The notes: generated from the letters alone by a model not told the origin. Positions 1 through 8,312 are shown, numbered from the stretch's first letter. The stretch: DNA of 64,000 bases from Tumebacillus amylolyticus (GCF_016722965.1 NZ_JAEQNB010000003.1:372001-436000); one strand, 5' to 3'. Numbers and translations are program-made.

Positions 1-244
1 CCAAACGTTCGATCAATCCTGAATAGGAAAAAAACAAGACCGGTTTCCCACCGATCTTGATCGCTTTTTTCTGCGAGACAAGCCCGTTCAAATCCCGGGA
101 GGCGTTGCTACGGTCGATGCCAAGCTGTTCCCCGGTCACTTCTGCTGTCAATCCTTGGGTGTGAGCGGGACCGACTGCGTCGAGGTCGAATTGTTCGGTT
201 GTCCAATTGTAGAGCAAGAGGTCGACTCGTTCCTGACGCTTCAT
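1..244 (-). CDS. LevR-like sigma-54-dependent transcriptional activator, N-terminal fragment
   Basis: The reverse strand reads from ATG at 244 (second of two in-frame ATGs; AAAGGGAG lies 6 bases upstream of it) off the left edge of the window. The first 80 or so residues include GLTAEVTGEQLGIDRSNASR, a winged-helix/HTH segment, followed by a KIGGKPVLFF strand. That pattern is typical of the N-terminus of LevR-type regulators, which carry an AAA+ sigma-54 interaction module and PRD domains and usually control PTS or sugar operons; those later domains are outside the window. It lies 72 bases downstream of the sugar permease gene with no clear terminator between, so co-transcription is possible. 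Family assignment rests on the HTH alone. Confidence 0.6.
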   Translation of the reverse strand, partial: MKRQERVDLLLYNWTTEQFDLDAVGPAHTQGLTAEVTGEQLGIDRSNASRDLNGLVSQKKAIKIGGKPVLFFSYSGLIERL

Positions 245-316
245 TGACATCTCCCTTTGGTTGAATTTTATTCGTTAATAATATCATAAAAAACGAACCA
301 TTGGGCTTGTTGAGAG

Positions 317-1453
317 TTATTTTTGTTGCTTGTTTTTCATATCGAGCAACACGGCGGCGATGATGATCAATCCTTTGAAGATAAATTGGAAGTACGGGTT
401 GACGTTGGCGAGGATCAAGATGTTGTTCAAGATCCCGATGATGAACGCGCCGATCATCGCACCGCCGATTGTGCCGTAGCCGCCCGCAAGCGAAGTTCCG
501 CCGATGACCGCAGCTGCGACAGCATCGAGTTCAAACGAGTTCCCGCCGTTCGGGTCGGCCGAACCGACACGAGTGGTCATGATAATCCCGGCGATGGAAG
601 CCAGAACCGCAGATGAAACATAGACTTTGGCGAGGTTTTTCTTGACGCTGACTCCCGAGAGGTAGGCCGCTTTGGCATTGCCGCCGATTGCGTACAGATA
701 GCGACCGAACGTCGTCTGCGTCAGAACCCAAATGCCCCAAAGCGCGATGACGGCAAAGACGAGGACGAGGTACGGAATGCCTTGGTAGCTCAAATACATC
801 CAAGCAAACAGGCCGATCCCGGCGAGCGACAGCACGAACGCGATAACCGAATCCACCGAAAAAGACTTCTGACGCATCGACTTGAAGCCGATGAACGCAA
901 CGAACAGGAACAAAACTCCGAGCACAACCGCCGAGATGTGAATCGGCAGGAATCCCGTGCCCAATTGCTCGTAGAACTTGTTTTCATCGAGCGCGACGGC
1001 AGCACCGTTTGAGAGATACAGAGCAAAGCCGCGAGCAATCGTCATCATCCCAAGCGTGGCGATGAACGGCGGGATGTTGAAACGGGCGATAAACAGCGCG
1101 TTCCAGAGACCGATGAGCACGCCACAGACCAGCGTCGCCAAGATGGCAGGCACGACGCCATAGCCTTGGGTCATGCCGAGGATGACCCCCGTCAGTCCCA
1201 CGACAGAGCCGACGCCGAGGTCGATCCCGCCGGTCAAGATGACCATCGTCATCCCGACTGCGAGGATGCCGTTGACGGCGATCTGCAACGTGATATTGGT
1301 CAAGTTCTGCGGTTGAACGAAAAATTCCGAGACGAAATTCGCGATGATGAAGAGGACAGCAAGCGCAATCAGTGTGGAGTAACGGTTGAGCAATTGGCGG
1401 CCGTTCAGACCGCCGCGAAGGGGCTCGACTTGGAGACCGGCTTCGGTTTTCAT
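317..1453 (-). CDS. xylH: Xylose-type sugar ABC transporter permease (XylH/MmsB family)
   Basis: A 378-residue polytopic membrane protein with about ten hydrophobic segments. It carries the BPD_transp_2 signature region (TMVILTGGIDLGVGSVVGLT, residues ~68-87, and GYGTIGGAMIGAFIIGILNN near the C-terminus). Together with the ATPase and binding protein encoded upstream it would form a high-affinity sugar importer of the CUT2 class; the closest characterised relatives import xylose or other monosaccharides, so the substrate is inferred. It starts 3 bases after the xylG stop, consistent with one xylFGH mRNA. Length is normal for XylH/MmsB, which is longer than RbsC. Confidence 0.85.
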   Translation of the reverse strand: MKTEAGLQVEPLRGGLNGRQLLNRYSTLIALAVLFIIANFVSEFFVQPQNLTNITLQIAVNGILAVGMTMVILTGGIDLGVGSVVGLTGVILGMTQGYGVVPAILATLVCGVLIGLWNALFIARFNIPPFIATLGMMTIARGFALYLSNGAAVALDENKFYEQLGTGFLPIHISAVVLGVLFLFVAFIGFKSMRQKSFSVDSVIAFVLSLAGIGLFAWMYLSYQGIPYLVLVFAVIALWGIWVLTQTTFGRYLYAIGGNAKAAYLSGVSVKKNLAKVYVSSAVLASIAGIIMTTRVGSADPNGGNSFELDAVAAAVIGGTSLAGGYGTIGGAMIGAFIIGILNNILILANVNPYFQFIFKGLIIIAAVLLDMKNKQQK

Positions 1454-1456
1454 GAG

Positions 1457-2965
1457 TTATGCCCCCTTGGTTGCCAGTTTCATAATGCTTTCTTGCGTGG
1501 CGTCGGCGCGGGAGAGCTCTCCTGCGATCCGCCCTTCCGACATGACGAAAATTCGATCGCTCATGCCGAGCACTTCCGGCAGTTCCGACGAGATCATGAT
1601 CACTGCGTGACCTGCCGCCGTCAGTTGATTGATCAGTTGGTAGATTTCGACTTTCGCCCCCACATCGATGCCGCGAGTCGGCTCGTCGAGGATCAGGACT
1701 TTCGGATTGGTCGCCAACCACTTGGCGAGCACGACTTTCTGCTGATTCCCGCCTGAGAGGTTGTTGACGTTCACTTCGGCGGACGGTGTTTTGGTGCGCA
1801 GTTCTTCGATATATCGCTGTGCCAAGACACTCTCTTGCTTGTGATCGAGGATGCCAAGTCGTGAGGATAGAGAGCGCAGCGAGACGAGCGAGGTATTCTC
1901 TCGCACGCTGAGCGACAGCACCAGCCCGGATTCCTTGCGGTCTTCCGTGACCAGTGCGAGCCCGGCTTGAATGGCGTCGCGCGGAGTTTGGATGTTCACG
2001 GCACGACCTCCGACTTCAACGATTCCTTCTGCCTTCAACCCCAGAGCCCCGAACAACGACATGACCAATTCCGTGCGTCCCGCTCCCATCAATCCTGCGA
2101 GCCCAACTACTTCTCCAGCGCGAACATCGAGGTTGACGTTGTGTAACAGAAAGCCGTCTGTGGACTTTTTCACCGAATAGTCCTTGATCGCGAGGAGGAC
2201 TTCGCCAGGTTCGGAGACGACTTTCGGAAACATCTGCGAGATGTCGCGGCCGACCATCATGGCGATCAACTCATTGCGGGTGACGTCTCTCGTCGCCGCA
2301 GAACCGACAGACGTGCCGTCTCGCAGGACGGTGATCGAGTCACAAATGGTTTCGATTTCGTCCATTTTGTGCGAAATGTAGATCATCGTGACTCCCTCGG
2401 CCCGCAACTCGCGGATAACGTCGAACAGTTTCTCCACTTCCGAATCGGTCAAGGCGGAGGTCGGTTCATCGAGGACGAGGATCTGGGCTTGGATGGAAAT
2501 CGCTTTGGCAATTTCGATCATCTGCTGTTGCCCAACCGAGAGAGTCATCACGAGATCGGTCGGGCGAAACGGCAGGCGCAGGCGGTTCAGCAGAGCTTGG
2601 GTTTCACGATGCATCCGCTTCCAATCCACAGTTCCAAACTTCTTGGGCTCCCGTCCGAGAAACACGTTCTCTGCAATCGAGAGGCCGGGAATCAAGTTTA
2701 ATTCTTGGTGGATGATCGCGATTCCGGCGTGTTCCGCCGCGCGGGTGTTGGCAAATTGGCAGACCTTGCCGTCGACGAGGATGTCGCCTTCGTACGTGCC
2801 ATACGGATAAACGCCCGAGAGAATTTTCATCAAGGTCGATTTCCCTGCCCCGTTCTCTCCGAGCAAAGCCAGCACTTCGCCTTTGTTCGCCGTGAATGTC
2901 ACGTCGTTCAAAGCGCGGACGCCGGGGAATTCCTTGAGGATGCCTTTCATTTCCAACTTGATCAT
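1457..2965 (-). CDS. xylG: Xylose-type sugar ABC transporter ATP-binding protein (XylG/MmsA family)
   Basis: A 502-residue duplicated ATPase. The first nucleotide-binding domain has Walker A GENGAGKST (residues ~37-45), signature LSVGQQQ and Walker B LVLDEPTS. The second has a degenerate P-loop (GLMGAGRTE), signature LSGGNQQK and LILDEPTRG, the usual asymmetry of CUT2 sugar ATPases. An open frame extends upstream to 3046, but ATG at 2965 has a strong AGGAGGTG six bases before it, and the extension runs into a hairpin, so 2965 is the start. It lies between the binding protein and permease genes. Substrate assignment (xylose or another monosaccharide) is by family only. Confidence 0.88.
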   Translation of the reverse strand: MIKLEMKGILKEFPGVRALNDVTFTANKGEVLALLGENGAGKSTLMKILSGVYPYGTYEGDILVDGKVCQFANTRAAEHAGIAIIHQELNLIPGLSIAENVFLGREPKKFGTVDWKRMHRETQALLNRLRLPFRPTDLVMTLSVGQQQMIEIAKAISIQAQILVLDEPTSALTDSEVEKLFDVIRELRAEGVTMIYISHKMDEIETICDSITVLRDGTSVGSAATRDVTRNELIAMMVGRDISQMFPKVVSEPGEVLLAIKDYSVKKSTDGFLLHNVNLDVRAGEVVGLAGLMGAGRTELVMSLFGALGLKAEGIVEVGGRAVNIQTPRDAIQAGLALVTEDRKESGLVLSLSVRENTSLVSLRSLSSRLGILDHKQESVLAQRYIEELRTKTPSAEVNVNNLSGGNQQKVVLAKWLATNPKVLILDEPTRGIDVGAKVEIYQLINQLTAAGHAVIMISSELPEVLGMSDRIFVMSEGRIAGELSRADATQESIMKLATKGA

Positions 2966-2980
2966 ACTCTCACCTCCTGT

Positions 2981-3010
2981 AAAAAAGGGAGTGGCCGCGC
3001 GGGCCACTCC
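2981..3010 (-). terminator. Intercistronic hairpin with T-run between xylF and xylG
   Basis: A GGAGTGGCC/GGCCACTCC stem (2988-3010) is followed on the minus strand by six Ts, directly ahead of the xylG ribosome binding site. It would act as a partial terminator or a 3' end stabiliser, letting the binding protein be made in excess over the membrane components. Confidence 0.6.
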
Positions 3011-3027
3011 ATCTGGGTGTGGACTCC

Positions 3028-4065
3028 CTACTCGAGTTTGCCCCAACGTTGTTCCATGTCTTTGACGTTGTCTTTGTTGATCAGCTTAATCGGAGTGAGC
3101 AGAACGTCTACTTTGCCTCCTTCGCCGTTGTCGGTGCTGGAAACGGTGCCGAGGTCCTTGACGGTGTCTTGCCATTTTTCGCCCTTCGCGGTTGCGACGG
3201 CGATTTTGTACGCGCCAAGGCCGAGGTCATACGGTTTCTTGTCGATGTCTGCACGCAACTCGTTGTGGAAGATCGAGGTCGAAGCGTCTTTGTCCGCGTC
3301 CGAGCCGATGACGACCGTTTTGTCGATCAGGCCTTTCGCTTTCAGCGCTTGGACAGCGCCCATCGCCATGCCGGAGTTGTTGGCGAGGACGGCGTCGATG
3401 TGTTCGCCCTTGGCAATCAGGTTTTCGACGGTTGCCATCGCTTTGTCACGCGCCCAACCTTGGTGCGGTTGGTCGGCGATGATTTTCACATCCGGGTTCT
3501 TCGCGATGACGTCTTTGTTCCCATCGGTGATTTGCTTTGCGACCGAGTTGCCCGCTTCGCCTTCGAGGATGACGACATTGCCTTTGTTGTTGAGTTGCTT
3601 GAGAACGTATTCAGCTTGCGTTTGACCGACTTTGAACGAGTCGGCCGTTACGTAAGCGGTTACTTTGGCGTTATCCGGAAGGCGGTCCATCGCGACGACC
3701 GGGATTTTTGCAGCTTCTGCCTTTTTGACGATGTTTTTCGCTGTGCCGGTGTTCACGGCATGCAGGATGATGACGTCTACTTTTTTGGCGATCAGGTTTT
3801 CGACGTCTCCCATTTGCTTGTTGGCGTCGTTGTTTGCGGAAACCCATTCGAGTTCGACACCGTCTTTTTCGGTGTTGTCGCGCATCGCTTGCTCCATAAA
3901 CTTGTAGACCGCTTCTTGAGAAGTTGCGACCGAGACGCCGATGCGGATTTTTTTCTTGCCGTTGCTGTCGGTCGATGCCGTGGTGCTGTCTTTGCTCCCG
4001 CAGCCGGCGAGTACCAGCGCGAAGACCATCAAGATCGACAGCATGAGAGTTGCGATTTTTTTCAT
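3028..4065 (-). CDS. xylF: Xylose-type sugar-binding lipoprotein (XylF family)
   Basis: A 345-residue solute-binding protein. The N-terminus is a lipoprotein signal peptide with lipobox LVLAGC (Cys at ~22), so it would be tethered outside the membrane. The mature part is a periplasmic-binding-protein-like sugar domain (Peripla_BP_4): KKKIRIGVSVATSQEAVYKF begins the first lobe, and VTAYVTADSFKVGQTQAEYV and VVIGSDADKDASTSIF are typical of XylF. It is the first gene of the importer operon. A promoter and a CcpA-like site lie upstream, and an intercistronic hairpin separates it from the ATPase gene. Monosaccharide specificity cannot be read from sequence alone. Confidence 0.88.
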   Translation of the reverse strand: MKKIATLMLSILMVFALVLAGCGSKDSTTASTDSNGKKKIRIGVSVATSQEAVYKFMEQAMRDNTEKDGVELEWVSANNDANKQMGDVENLIAKKVDVIILHAVNTGTAKNIVKKAEAAKIPVVAMDRLPDNAKVTAYVTADSFKVGQTQAEYVLKQLNNKGNVVILEGEAGNSVAKQITDGNKDVIAKNPDVKIIADQPHQGWARDKAMATVENLIAKGEHIDAVLANNSGMAMGAVQALKAKGLIDKTVVIGSDADKDASTSIFHNELRADIDKKPYDLGLGAYKIAVATAKGEKWQDTVKDLGTVSSTDNGEGGKVDVLLTPIKLINKDNVKDMEQRWGKLE

Positions 4066-4096
4066 GCCTAGTTGTTCCTCCTTAGAAATTCCAAAA

Positions 4097-4110
4097 TGAA
4101 AGCCTTTTCA
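4097..4110. promoter_or_regulatory. cre-like catabolite control operator upstream of xylF
   Basis: TGAAAGCCTTTTCA is a 14-base near-palindrome matching the CcpA consensus TGWNANCGNTNWCA at every fixed position but one (C in place of the central G). It lies between the predicted -10 and the xylF ribosome binding site, where bound CcpA could block transcription. Confidence 0.45.
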
Positions 4111-4111
4111 C

Positions 4112-4140
4112 CGGATAAAGAGTTGCAAGTTGCGTGCCAA
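4112..4140 (-). promoter_or_regulatory. Predicted promoter of xylFGH
   Basis: On the minus strand TTGGCA (4140-4135) and TATCCG (4117-4112) are separated by 17 bases. The -35 is good and the -10 is weak. It is placed about 45 bases upstream of the xylF start, with the cre-like site just downstream. Confidence 0.35.
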
Positions 4141-4180
4141 GTTTTGTGTGTCGTTCGCAAAACCTTCACAAACCAGGGGA

Positions 4181-4220
4181 AGAAAAAAGAAAAGACACAC
4201 ATCGCGCGGACGTGTGTCTT
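4181..4220 (-). terminator. Terminator of the beta-lactamase-like gene
   Basis: A 9-bp stem AAGACACAC/GTGTGTCTT is followed on the minus strand by a T-rich tract, 13 bases after the stop of the gene at 4233-5039. Confidence 0.75.
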
Positions 4221-4232
4221 GCTTTCAAATGA

Positions 4233-5039
4233 TTACTTGAAAAGTGCGTTGTAAAGCAGCAATCCAATCTCGCCCATCACACGCCTGGTGGCGGCATGGT
4301 CGGTGACGTCGCCGGTGAAAACGGAGATCGCAAACGTATGCCCTGGGAAATAAAGCAGTCCGCTGTCGTGTTCGTTTTTGGAAACCCAGCCGGTTTTGTG
4401 CGCCATCTCGTAGGTGGGTATCTCTCCGACTTGCTCATCGCGGGTCGGGAGGAGGCTGGGGATGCCGTCGTTGAATTTTTGCTGTTTGAGGATTCCGATC
4501 ATTTCTCGGCAGGCTTTCCAGGAGACGATCTCGCTCTGTGCCAGTTTGATCATGAAGTCGGTCATCTCACGCGGGGTGATCGTATTGACGTGTTGGAGGT
4601 TGGCGGGAACGACGGAGAGCTTGTTGTAGATGCGGGTGTTCTCCATCCCCCACTCTTTCATGCAGGCTTGGATGGTTGGAGTTCCGATGCGATCCATTAG
4701 CATATTGGTAGCGGTGTTGTCGCTCTCGATGATCATGAGGACGACGAGGTCCCAGATTGTGATCTGCAAACCGGGGCTCAGGTAGTAGAGGATGCCGGAG
4801 CCTGTGACTTTGTCTTCCAAGCGAAGCGTCATCGTTTCCGACATGGTGAGCTGTCCTTTGGATGCTTGGTCGAACACGGCGGCCATGATCGGGACTTTAA
4901 TGATCGAGGCGGCGAAAAAGACCTCGTCGGCGTTGTAGTGGAAAGATTCTTGCGATTGGAAATGATGGATCGAAACGCCGAAAGTTTCGCTTGCCGCTTC
5001 AAGGCGTTCGGTGAGTTGTTGGGACAGAGCATTGAGCAT
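4233..5039 (-). CDS. Class A beta-lactamase-related serine hydrolase
   Basis: A 268-residue protein of the beta-lactamase2 fold. The three active-site elements are visible: S45-I-I-K48 (SxxK), S106-D-N (SDN) and K215-T-G (KTG), plus a TPREM segment where class A enzymes carry the omega-loop glutamate. It has no obvious signal peptide or lipobox, unlike secreted resistance enzymes, so it may be cytoplasmic or leave the cell by another route. Relatives of this type are often annotated only as serine hydrolases, and a penicillin-hydrolysing role should not be assumed. It is transcribed alone, with a terminator behind it and the divergent small gene at 5145 ahead. Confidence 0.8.
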   Translation of the reverse strand: MLNALSQQLTERLEAASETFGVSIHHFQSQESFHYNADEVFFAASIIKVPIMAAVFDQASKGQLTMSETMTLRLEDKVTGSGILYYLSPGLQITIWDLVVLMIIESDNTATNMLMDRIGTPTIQACMKEWGMENTRIYNKLSVVPANLQHVNTITPREMTDFMIKLAQSEIVSWKACREMIGILKQQKFNDGIPSLLPTRDEQVGEIPTYEMAHKTGWVSKNEHDSGLLYFPGHTFAISVFTGDVTDHAATRRVMGEIGLLLYNALFK

Positions 5040-5091
5040 CGTATGTCCTCCTCGGATGGGTGTGTTCTTCTGGGTACTGGCTTTTTACGAC

Positions 5092-5121
5092 ATGACAGGT
5101 GGAAGTCCCTTCCTTTATACT
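5092..5121 (+). promoter_or_regulatory. Predicted promoter of the YjfB-like gene
   Basis: ATGACA (5092-5097) and TATACT (5116-5121) are spaced by 18 bases, 20-odd bases upstream of the ribosome binding site of the small gene at 5145. Confidence 0.35.
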
Positions 5122-5144
5122 GAAAAGAGGAGGTGCATTTGAAA

Positions 5145-5309
5145 ATGAACGTGAGCAACGTTGGACAAGCAGTTGATATGTGGGCGTTGAAACAAGCTCT
5201 CTCCGCCGGTCAGAACCAAGCGATGCAACAAATCTCGCAAGAACTCGTCAACAACTTGAATCAGTCACTCGACCCGAATCTGGGGCAAAGTCTGGACATC
5301 TCGATCTAA
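5145..5309 (+). CDS. YjfB-family small protein (putative motility-associated)
   Basis: A 54-residue open frame starting MNVSNVGQAVDMWALKQAL and ending in LDPNLGQSLDISI. The pattern of a short amphipathic start, a central Q/N-rich helix and a hydrophilic end resembles the YjfB family of small Bacillales proteins often listed as putative motility proteins; its biochemical role is unknown. A strong GAGGAGGTG precedes it. ATG at 5145 is 11 bases from the GGAGG core and an in-frame TTG at 5139 is 5 bases away, so the true start could be two codons earlier. It is followed by a strong bidirectional terminator. Confidence 0.6.
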   Translation: MNVSNVGQAVDMWALKQALSAGQNQAMQQISQELVNNLNQSLDPNLGQSLDISI

Positions 5310-5332
5310 TACACACATTTCCTAGCCTGCAG

Positions 5333-5370
5333 AAAAAGCCTGTGTTCTCCGAGGAGAACACAGGCTTTTT
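5333..5370. terminator. Bidirectional terminator
   Basis: A stem AAAAAGCCTGTGTTCTC paired with its complement around a CGAG loop, with A-run and T-run flanks, separates the convergent genes at 5145 (+) and 5387 (-). Confidence 0.9.
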
Positions 5371-5386
5371 CGTGCTGGGCAGGGAT

Positions 5387-6013
5387 TTACTCCTTGTGCG
5401 CCGGGCAGTATTTTTTCATGAGTTCGATGGTTTGGGCATCGAGGTTTTGATTTCGGTCGTTAAGTTTGTCGATCAGGCTTTCTCGGCGGGGTTCGGTGAG
5501 GTTTTGCCCGAACTTGAATTTGGCGGTGAGGTCCTCGACGTCGAGACGGATCAGGGCGACGCCGTTCAAATTCTTGCGGTATTCGTCGTTGGCGGGGTCA
5601 ATCGGGTCGTACCCGCCCTCCGGTTGCAGCTTCTGCATGAACGCCGTGAACGCACGGGCTTTCTCCTCCAAGTCCTCCACGATCACTGCATGTCCCCGCG
5701 CCAACACCGATTTGAAAAACGCCGTAGCCGGGCACGCCAACGTCGGGTCGCTGAAGTAGGACGGGATGATCGAGTATTCCTTGGTCACGTTGAACGTCAC
5801 ACGCGGGTCGCTGTTCAAGAGGCGAATCTTCTCCCCGATCTTGCTCCCGTGGAAGTAAAAATGCCCTTCGTGATACACGAAGTTCAACGCCACGATGTGC
5901 GGCCAACCATCCTCTCCGATCAGGCCGAGATGCCCGTAACTTACTTCCTGCAAAAATTCTTGAATCTCCGCTTGCTCGCTGATCGTAAATTCCTTGCGTC
6001 TCATCTGTGTCAT
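5387..6013 (-). CDS. Pyridoxamine 5'-phosphate oxidase-like FMN-binding protein
   Basis: A 208-residue protein of the split-barrel flavin-binding fold. Residues ~10-60 (YGHLGLIGEDGWPHIVALNF) and the strand FYFHGSKIGEKIRLLNSDPR form the characteristic PNPOx-like core. Family members bind FMN or haem, or act as nitroreductase-like enzymes; few are true PNP oxidases. The open frame continues to 6244, but MTQMRRKEF at 6013 has GGAGGGG ten bases upstream, and the extension would overlap the divergent regulator gene. The divergent MocR/GntR-aminotransferase regulator makes a role in vitamin B6 or amino-acid metabolism plausible, with this gene as its likely target. Confidence 0.75.
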   Translation of the reverse strand: MTQMRRKEFTISEQAEIQEFLQEVSYGHLGLIGEDGWPHIVALNFVYHEGHFYFHGSKIGEKIRLLNSDPRVTFNVTKEYSIIPSYFSDPTLACPATAFFKSVLARGHAVIVEDLEEKARAFTAFMQKLQPEGGYDPIDPANDEYRKNLNGVALIRLDVEDLTAKFKFGQNLTEPRRESLIDKLNDRNQNLDAQTIELMKKYCPAHKE

Positions 6014-6064
6014 GTCTGGTGTTCCCCTCCACAAATTCTCTGTGCTTTCAGCATACTTGAGGGG

Positions 6065-6093
6065 TTGACCAGAAAAAAGAACCACTTTAGAGT
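6065..6093 (+). promoter_or_regulatory. Predicted promoter of the MocR-type regulator
   Basis: TTGACC (6065-6070) and TAGAGT (6088-6093) with a 17-base spacer, 35 bases ahead of the regulator start. GACCA recurs at 6067 and about 6105, possibly part of a direct-repeat operator. Confidence 0.45.
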
Positions 6094-6127
6094 ACTTTTT
6101 ATAGACCAATTCAGGAGCGATGAACTC

Positions 6128-7570
6128 ATGCAATTTCAAATTTCTTGGTATCTGTATGTCGAGAAGTATCGATACAAGTATCTGGCGCTCTACCATGCCT
6201 TGCGCGATGCCATCCTCGCAGGAGTGTTGCCCTACAGCACGCAAGTTCCGTCGAGCCGAGAGTTAGCGGAGCTCTACGAAATTTCACGCGGTGTGGTCTC
6301 GCAGGTGTACGAGATGCTGACAGCAGAAGGCTATCTGGCTGCAGAGATCGGGCGCGGGACATTTGTGTCTTACCAGATCGACAGGGCAGAGAGCGAAGAG
6401 CAGGAACGCCCGCCCATCCTGCTCTCCGACTGGGGCCAGCGCATCATGGGGCTGCGGCTTCGCGACGGCGTCCCCGCTGCTTCCTACCCCTACGACTATA
6501 CCATTGGGCAACCGCTGGCTGATGCGTTCCCGTTTGCCGAGTGGAACCGTGCGCTGTATGCTTCGATCCGCGAGATCACCGAAATTGAAGGCGAGCCCAA
6601 GTACGAACCACAGGGATACCGTCCTCTGCGCGAAGCCATCGCCCGCGACTTGCGCAAATCACGCGGGATGACCGTGCAACCGGAGGACGTCGTGATCGTC
6701 AACGGCTCGTCGCAAGCCATCGCCCTCGTGGCTCACCTGTTGATCAACCCCGGCGACTCGGTGGTGATGGAAGACCCGACGTATGGCGGCATTCGAGAAG
6801 CGATCTTGGCAGTCGGTGGTGTTGCAGAGGCAAGCCCGGTGGACGAAAACGGCGTCATCGTCCGCGACTGGGATTCCCGCCTGCTGTTCGTCACGCCGGG
6901 GCGACAATTTCCTACCGGGGCGGTGCTGTCTCTGGAACGGAGACAAGAGATCTTGCGCTGGGCCACTCAGCACAACGCCGTGATCGTGGAAGATGATTAT
7001 GACAGCGAGTTTCGTCGTCGCGGACGACCGATCGAGCCGCTGAAAGTGCTCGATCGCCACGAGCGCGTCGTCTACGTCGGTACGTTCTCCAAGACGATGT
7101 ACGCCGACTTGCGGATCGGCTATGTGGTGTTGCCGTCTTGGTTACGCGAACCGTTCTGCAAAGCACGGCAATTGTACGAGCCAAGACCCACGGCGCTGGT
7201 CCAACAACACGCCCTCGCCACTTTCATGAACAACGGGCAGTACGAACGTCATCTGCGGAGGATGAAACGGATATACACCCGCAAGCACAAAGTGCTGTGG
7301 AATGCGCTGACAGATACTTTCGGGGAGTTGTTCGATTGGGCGGAGAGCGATGCCGGCTTGCATATCTTCGGTCGGTGGAAAGGAACTCGCGAAAACTTTC
7401 AAGAATTTCGCAATGCCTGCTTGGCGGCTGGTGTTCGATTCCCCGATGCAACGGGGTACTACGACGACCCCGAAGCAACGCCGGCTGTGTGCTTAGGATT
7501 CCCACGTCTCACAGAGGAAGAGTTAGTAACGGGCGTCGAGATCATGCAGAGAGTGTGGGCCCAGTTATAA
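6128..7570 (+). CDS. MocR-family transcriptional regulator (GntR HTH + aminotransferase-like domain)
   Basis: A 480-residue protein. Residues ~10-75 form a GntR winged helix (SSRELAELYEISRGVVSQVY). Residues ~110-480 are a fold-type I aminotransferase-like domain with the substrate/PLP pocket segments VEDDYDSEFRRRGRP and GTFSKTMYADLRIGY, where the Lys of FSK would bind PLP. MocR proteins such as GabR and PdxR sense PLP or its adducts and activate or repress neighbouring genes. ATG 6128 follows AGGAGCGAT; the frame is open far upstream only because it runs antisense to the divergent flavoprotein gene. The likely target is that gene, and possibly its own promoter. The effector ligand cannot be named from sequence. 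Confidence 0.88.
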   Translation: MQFQISWYLYVEKYRYKYLALYHALRDAILAGVLPYSTQVPSSRELAELYEISRGVVSQVYEMLTAEGYLAAEIGRGTFVSYQIDRAESEEQERPPILLSDWGQRIMGLRLRDGVPAASYPYDYTIGQPLADAFPFAEWNRALYASIREITEIEGEPKYEPQGYRPLREAIARDLRKSRGMTVQPEDVVIVNGSSQAIALVAHLLINPGDSVVMEDPTYGGIREAILAVGGVAEASPVDENGVIVRDWDSRLLFVTPGRQFPTGAVLSLERRQEILRWATQHNAVIVEDDYDSEFRRRGRPIEPLKVLDRHERVVYVGTFSKTMYADLRIGYVVLPSWLREPFCKARQLYEPRPTALVQQHALATFMNNGQYERHLRRMKRIYTRKHKVLWNALTDTFGELFDWAESDAGLHIFGRWKGTRENFQEFRNACLAAGVRFPDATGYYDDPEATPAVCLGFPRLTEEELVTGVEIMQRVWAQL

Positions 7571-7605
7571 AAAAAGAGACCCGCTACGCAACGGGTCTCT
7601 TTTTT
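7568..7605. terminator. Bidirectional terminator between the MocR gene and sfp
   Basis: A stem AGAGACCCG/CGGGTCTCT with A-run on one side and T-run on the other, placed between convergent stop codons. Confidence 0.9.
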
Positions 7606-8312
7606 CACAGCGATTGCAACGAGCCCAGCAGTTCGAACGTGTCGATTTGTCGGAGCTGCGGATGCACAGATTCTGACGGTGTGTGACTTCCTGCCGGCAC
7701 GGCGAGTGAGAGAACATATGGGTCGACGGGCAGACAGGTGAAGTACGCCCACTCCCCGGTTCCCATGTCCTCAATGGGGACGCTGAACGTTTCCGGTGAG
7801 ATGGAGAGTCCCATGCCAACTGCTTTGACATAGGCTTCCTTGCGCGTCCAAATGCGATAGAACGCCTGCAATCGCACGTCCGGTGCAGAGTTTTGGACGT
7901 AGGCTTGCTCCACCGGAGTGAACACGCTCGTCATGACGTTCAGATGGTCGTTGGCGGTATACTCCACGTCAACCCCGACCGGTACCGGAGCGAACGCACA
8001 GGCGATCACACGCTCCGAGTGGGTGAGGTTGAAATGGAACGACGACGGGTTCCCGCTTGCGAGGAACAGCTTGCCGTAGTCGTTTTTTACAAACTGCACG
8101 TGTGCCGGAGGGAGCCCCAGACGAACGCCGATTTGGGTTTTGAGCAAGGCTCGTCCCAGCAGAAATTCGATTTTCTTGTGGTCGACTTTGAAGCGGTTGT
8201 AGACGCTGCGCTCCTCCTCCGTGAGGATGTGAAGCGAGTCGGCGAGGTCGCGCACCGTGAGGGTAGCGGGGACCTGCAGCCAGTAGACCTTCGTCTGTTC
8301 GATCGGATGCAT
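7605..8312 (-). CDS. sfp: 4'-phosphopantetheinyl transferase, Sfp type
   Basis: A 235-residue Sfp-superfamily enzyme that moves the 4'-phosphopantetheine arm of CoA onto a serine of carrier-protein domains. The magnesium-binding motif VGVDVEY (residues ~105-111) and the WTRKEAYVKAVGMGLS motif (~150-165) are both present, and total length matches Sfp rather than the shorter AcpS. It lies 25 bases downstream of a type II thioesterase gene and probably shares its mRNA. Both normally serve non-ribosomal peptide or polyketide synthases, but no such megasynthase is in this window. Confidence 0.9.
   Translation of the reverse strand: MHPIEQTKVYWLQVPATLTVRDLADSLHILTEEERSVYNRFKVDHKKIEFLLGRALLKTQIGVRLGLPPAHVQFVKNDYGKLFLASGNPSSFHFNLTHSERVIACAFAPVPVGVDVEYTANDHLNVMTSVFTPVEQAYVQNSAPDVRLQAFYRIWTRKEAYVKAVGMGLSISPETFSVPIEDMGTGEWAYFTCLPVDPYVLSLAVPAGSHTPSESVHPQLRQIDTFELLGSLQSL

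Noticed and set aside
2705-4071. Long plus-strand frames over xylF and xylG (2705-3625 and 3019-4071)
   Set aside because: They mirror the sugar importer genes; no domains or start signals.
4233-5039. A true antibiotic-resistance beta-lactamase
   Set aside because: Motifs fit the fold, but there is no export signal and no linked regulator; resistance cannot be claimed.
5180-6127. Upstream extension of the MocR open frame to 5180
   Set aside because: The added ~315 residues are antisense to the PNPOx-like gene and unlike any MocR N-terminus; ATG 6128 with its ribosome binding site and promoter fits the family.
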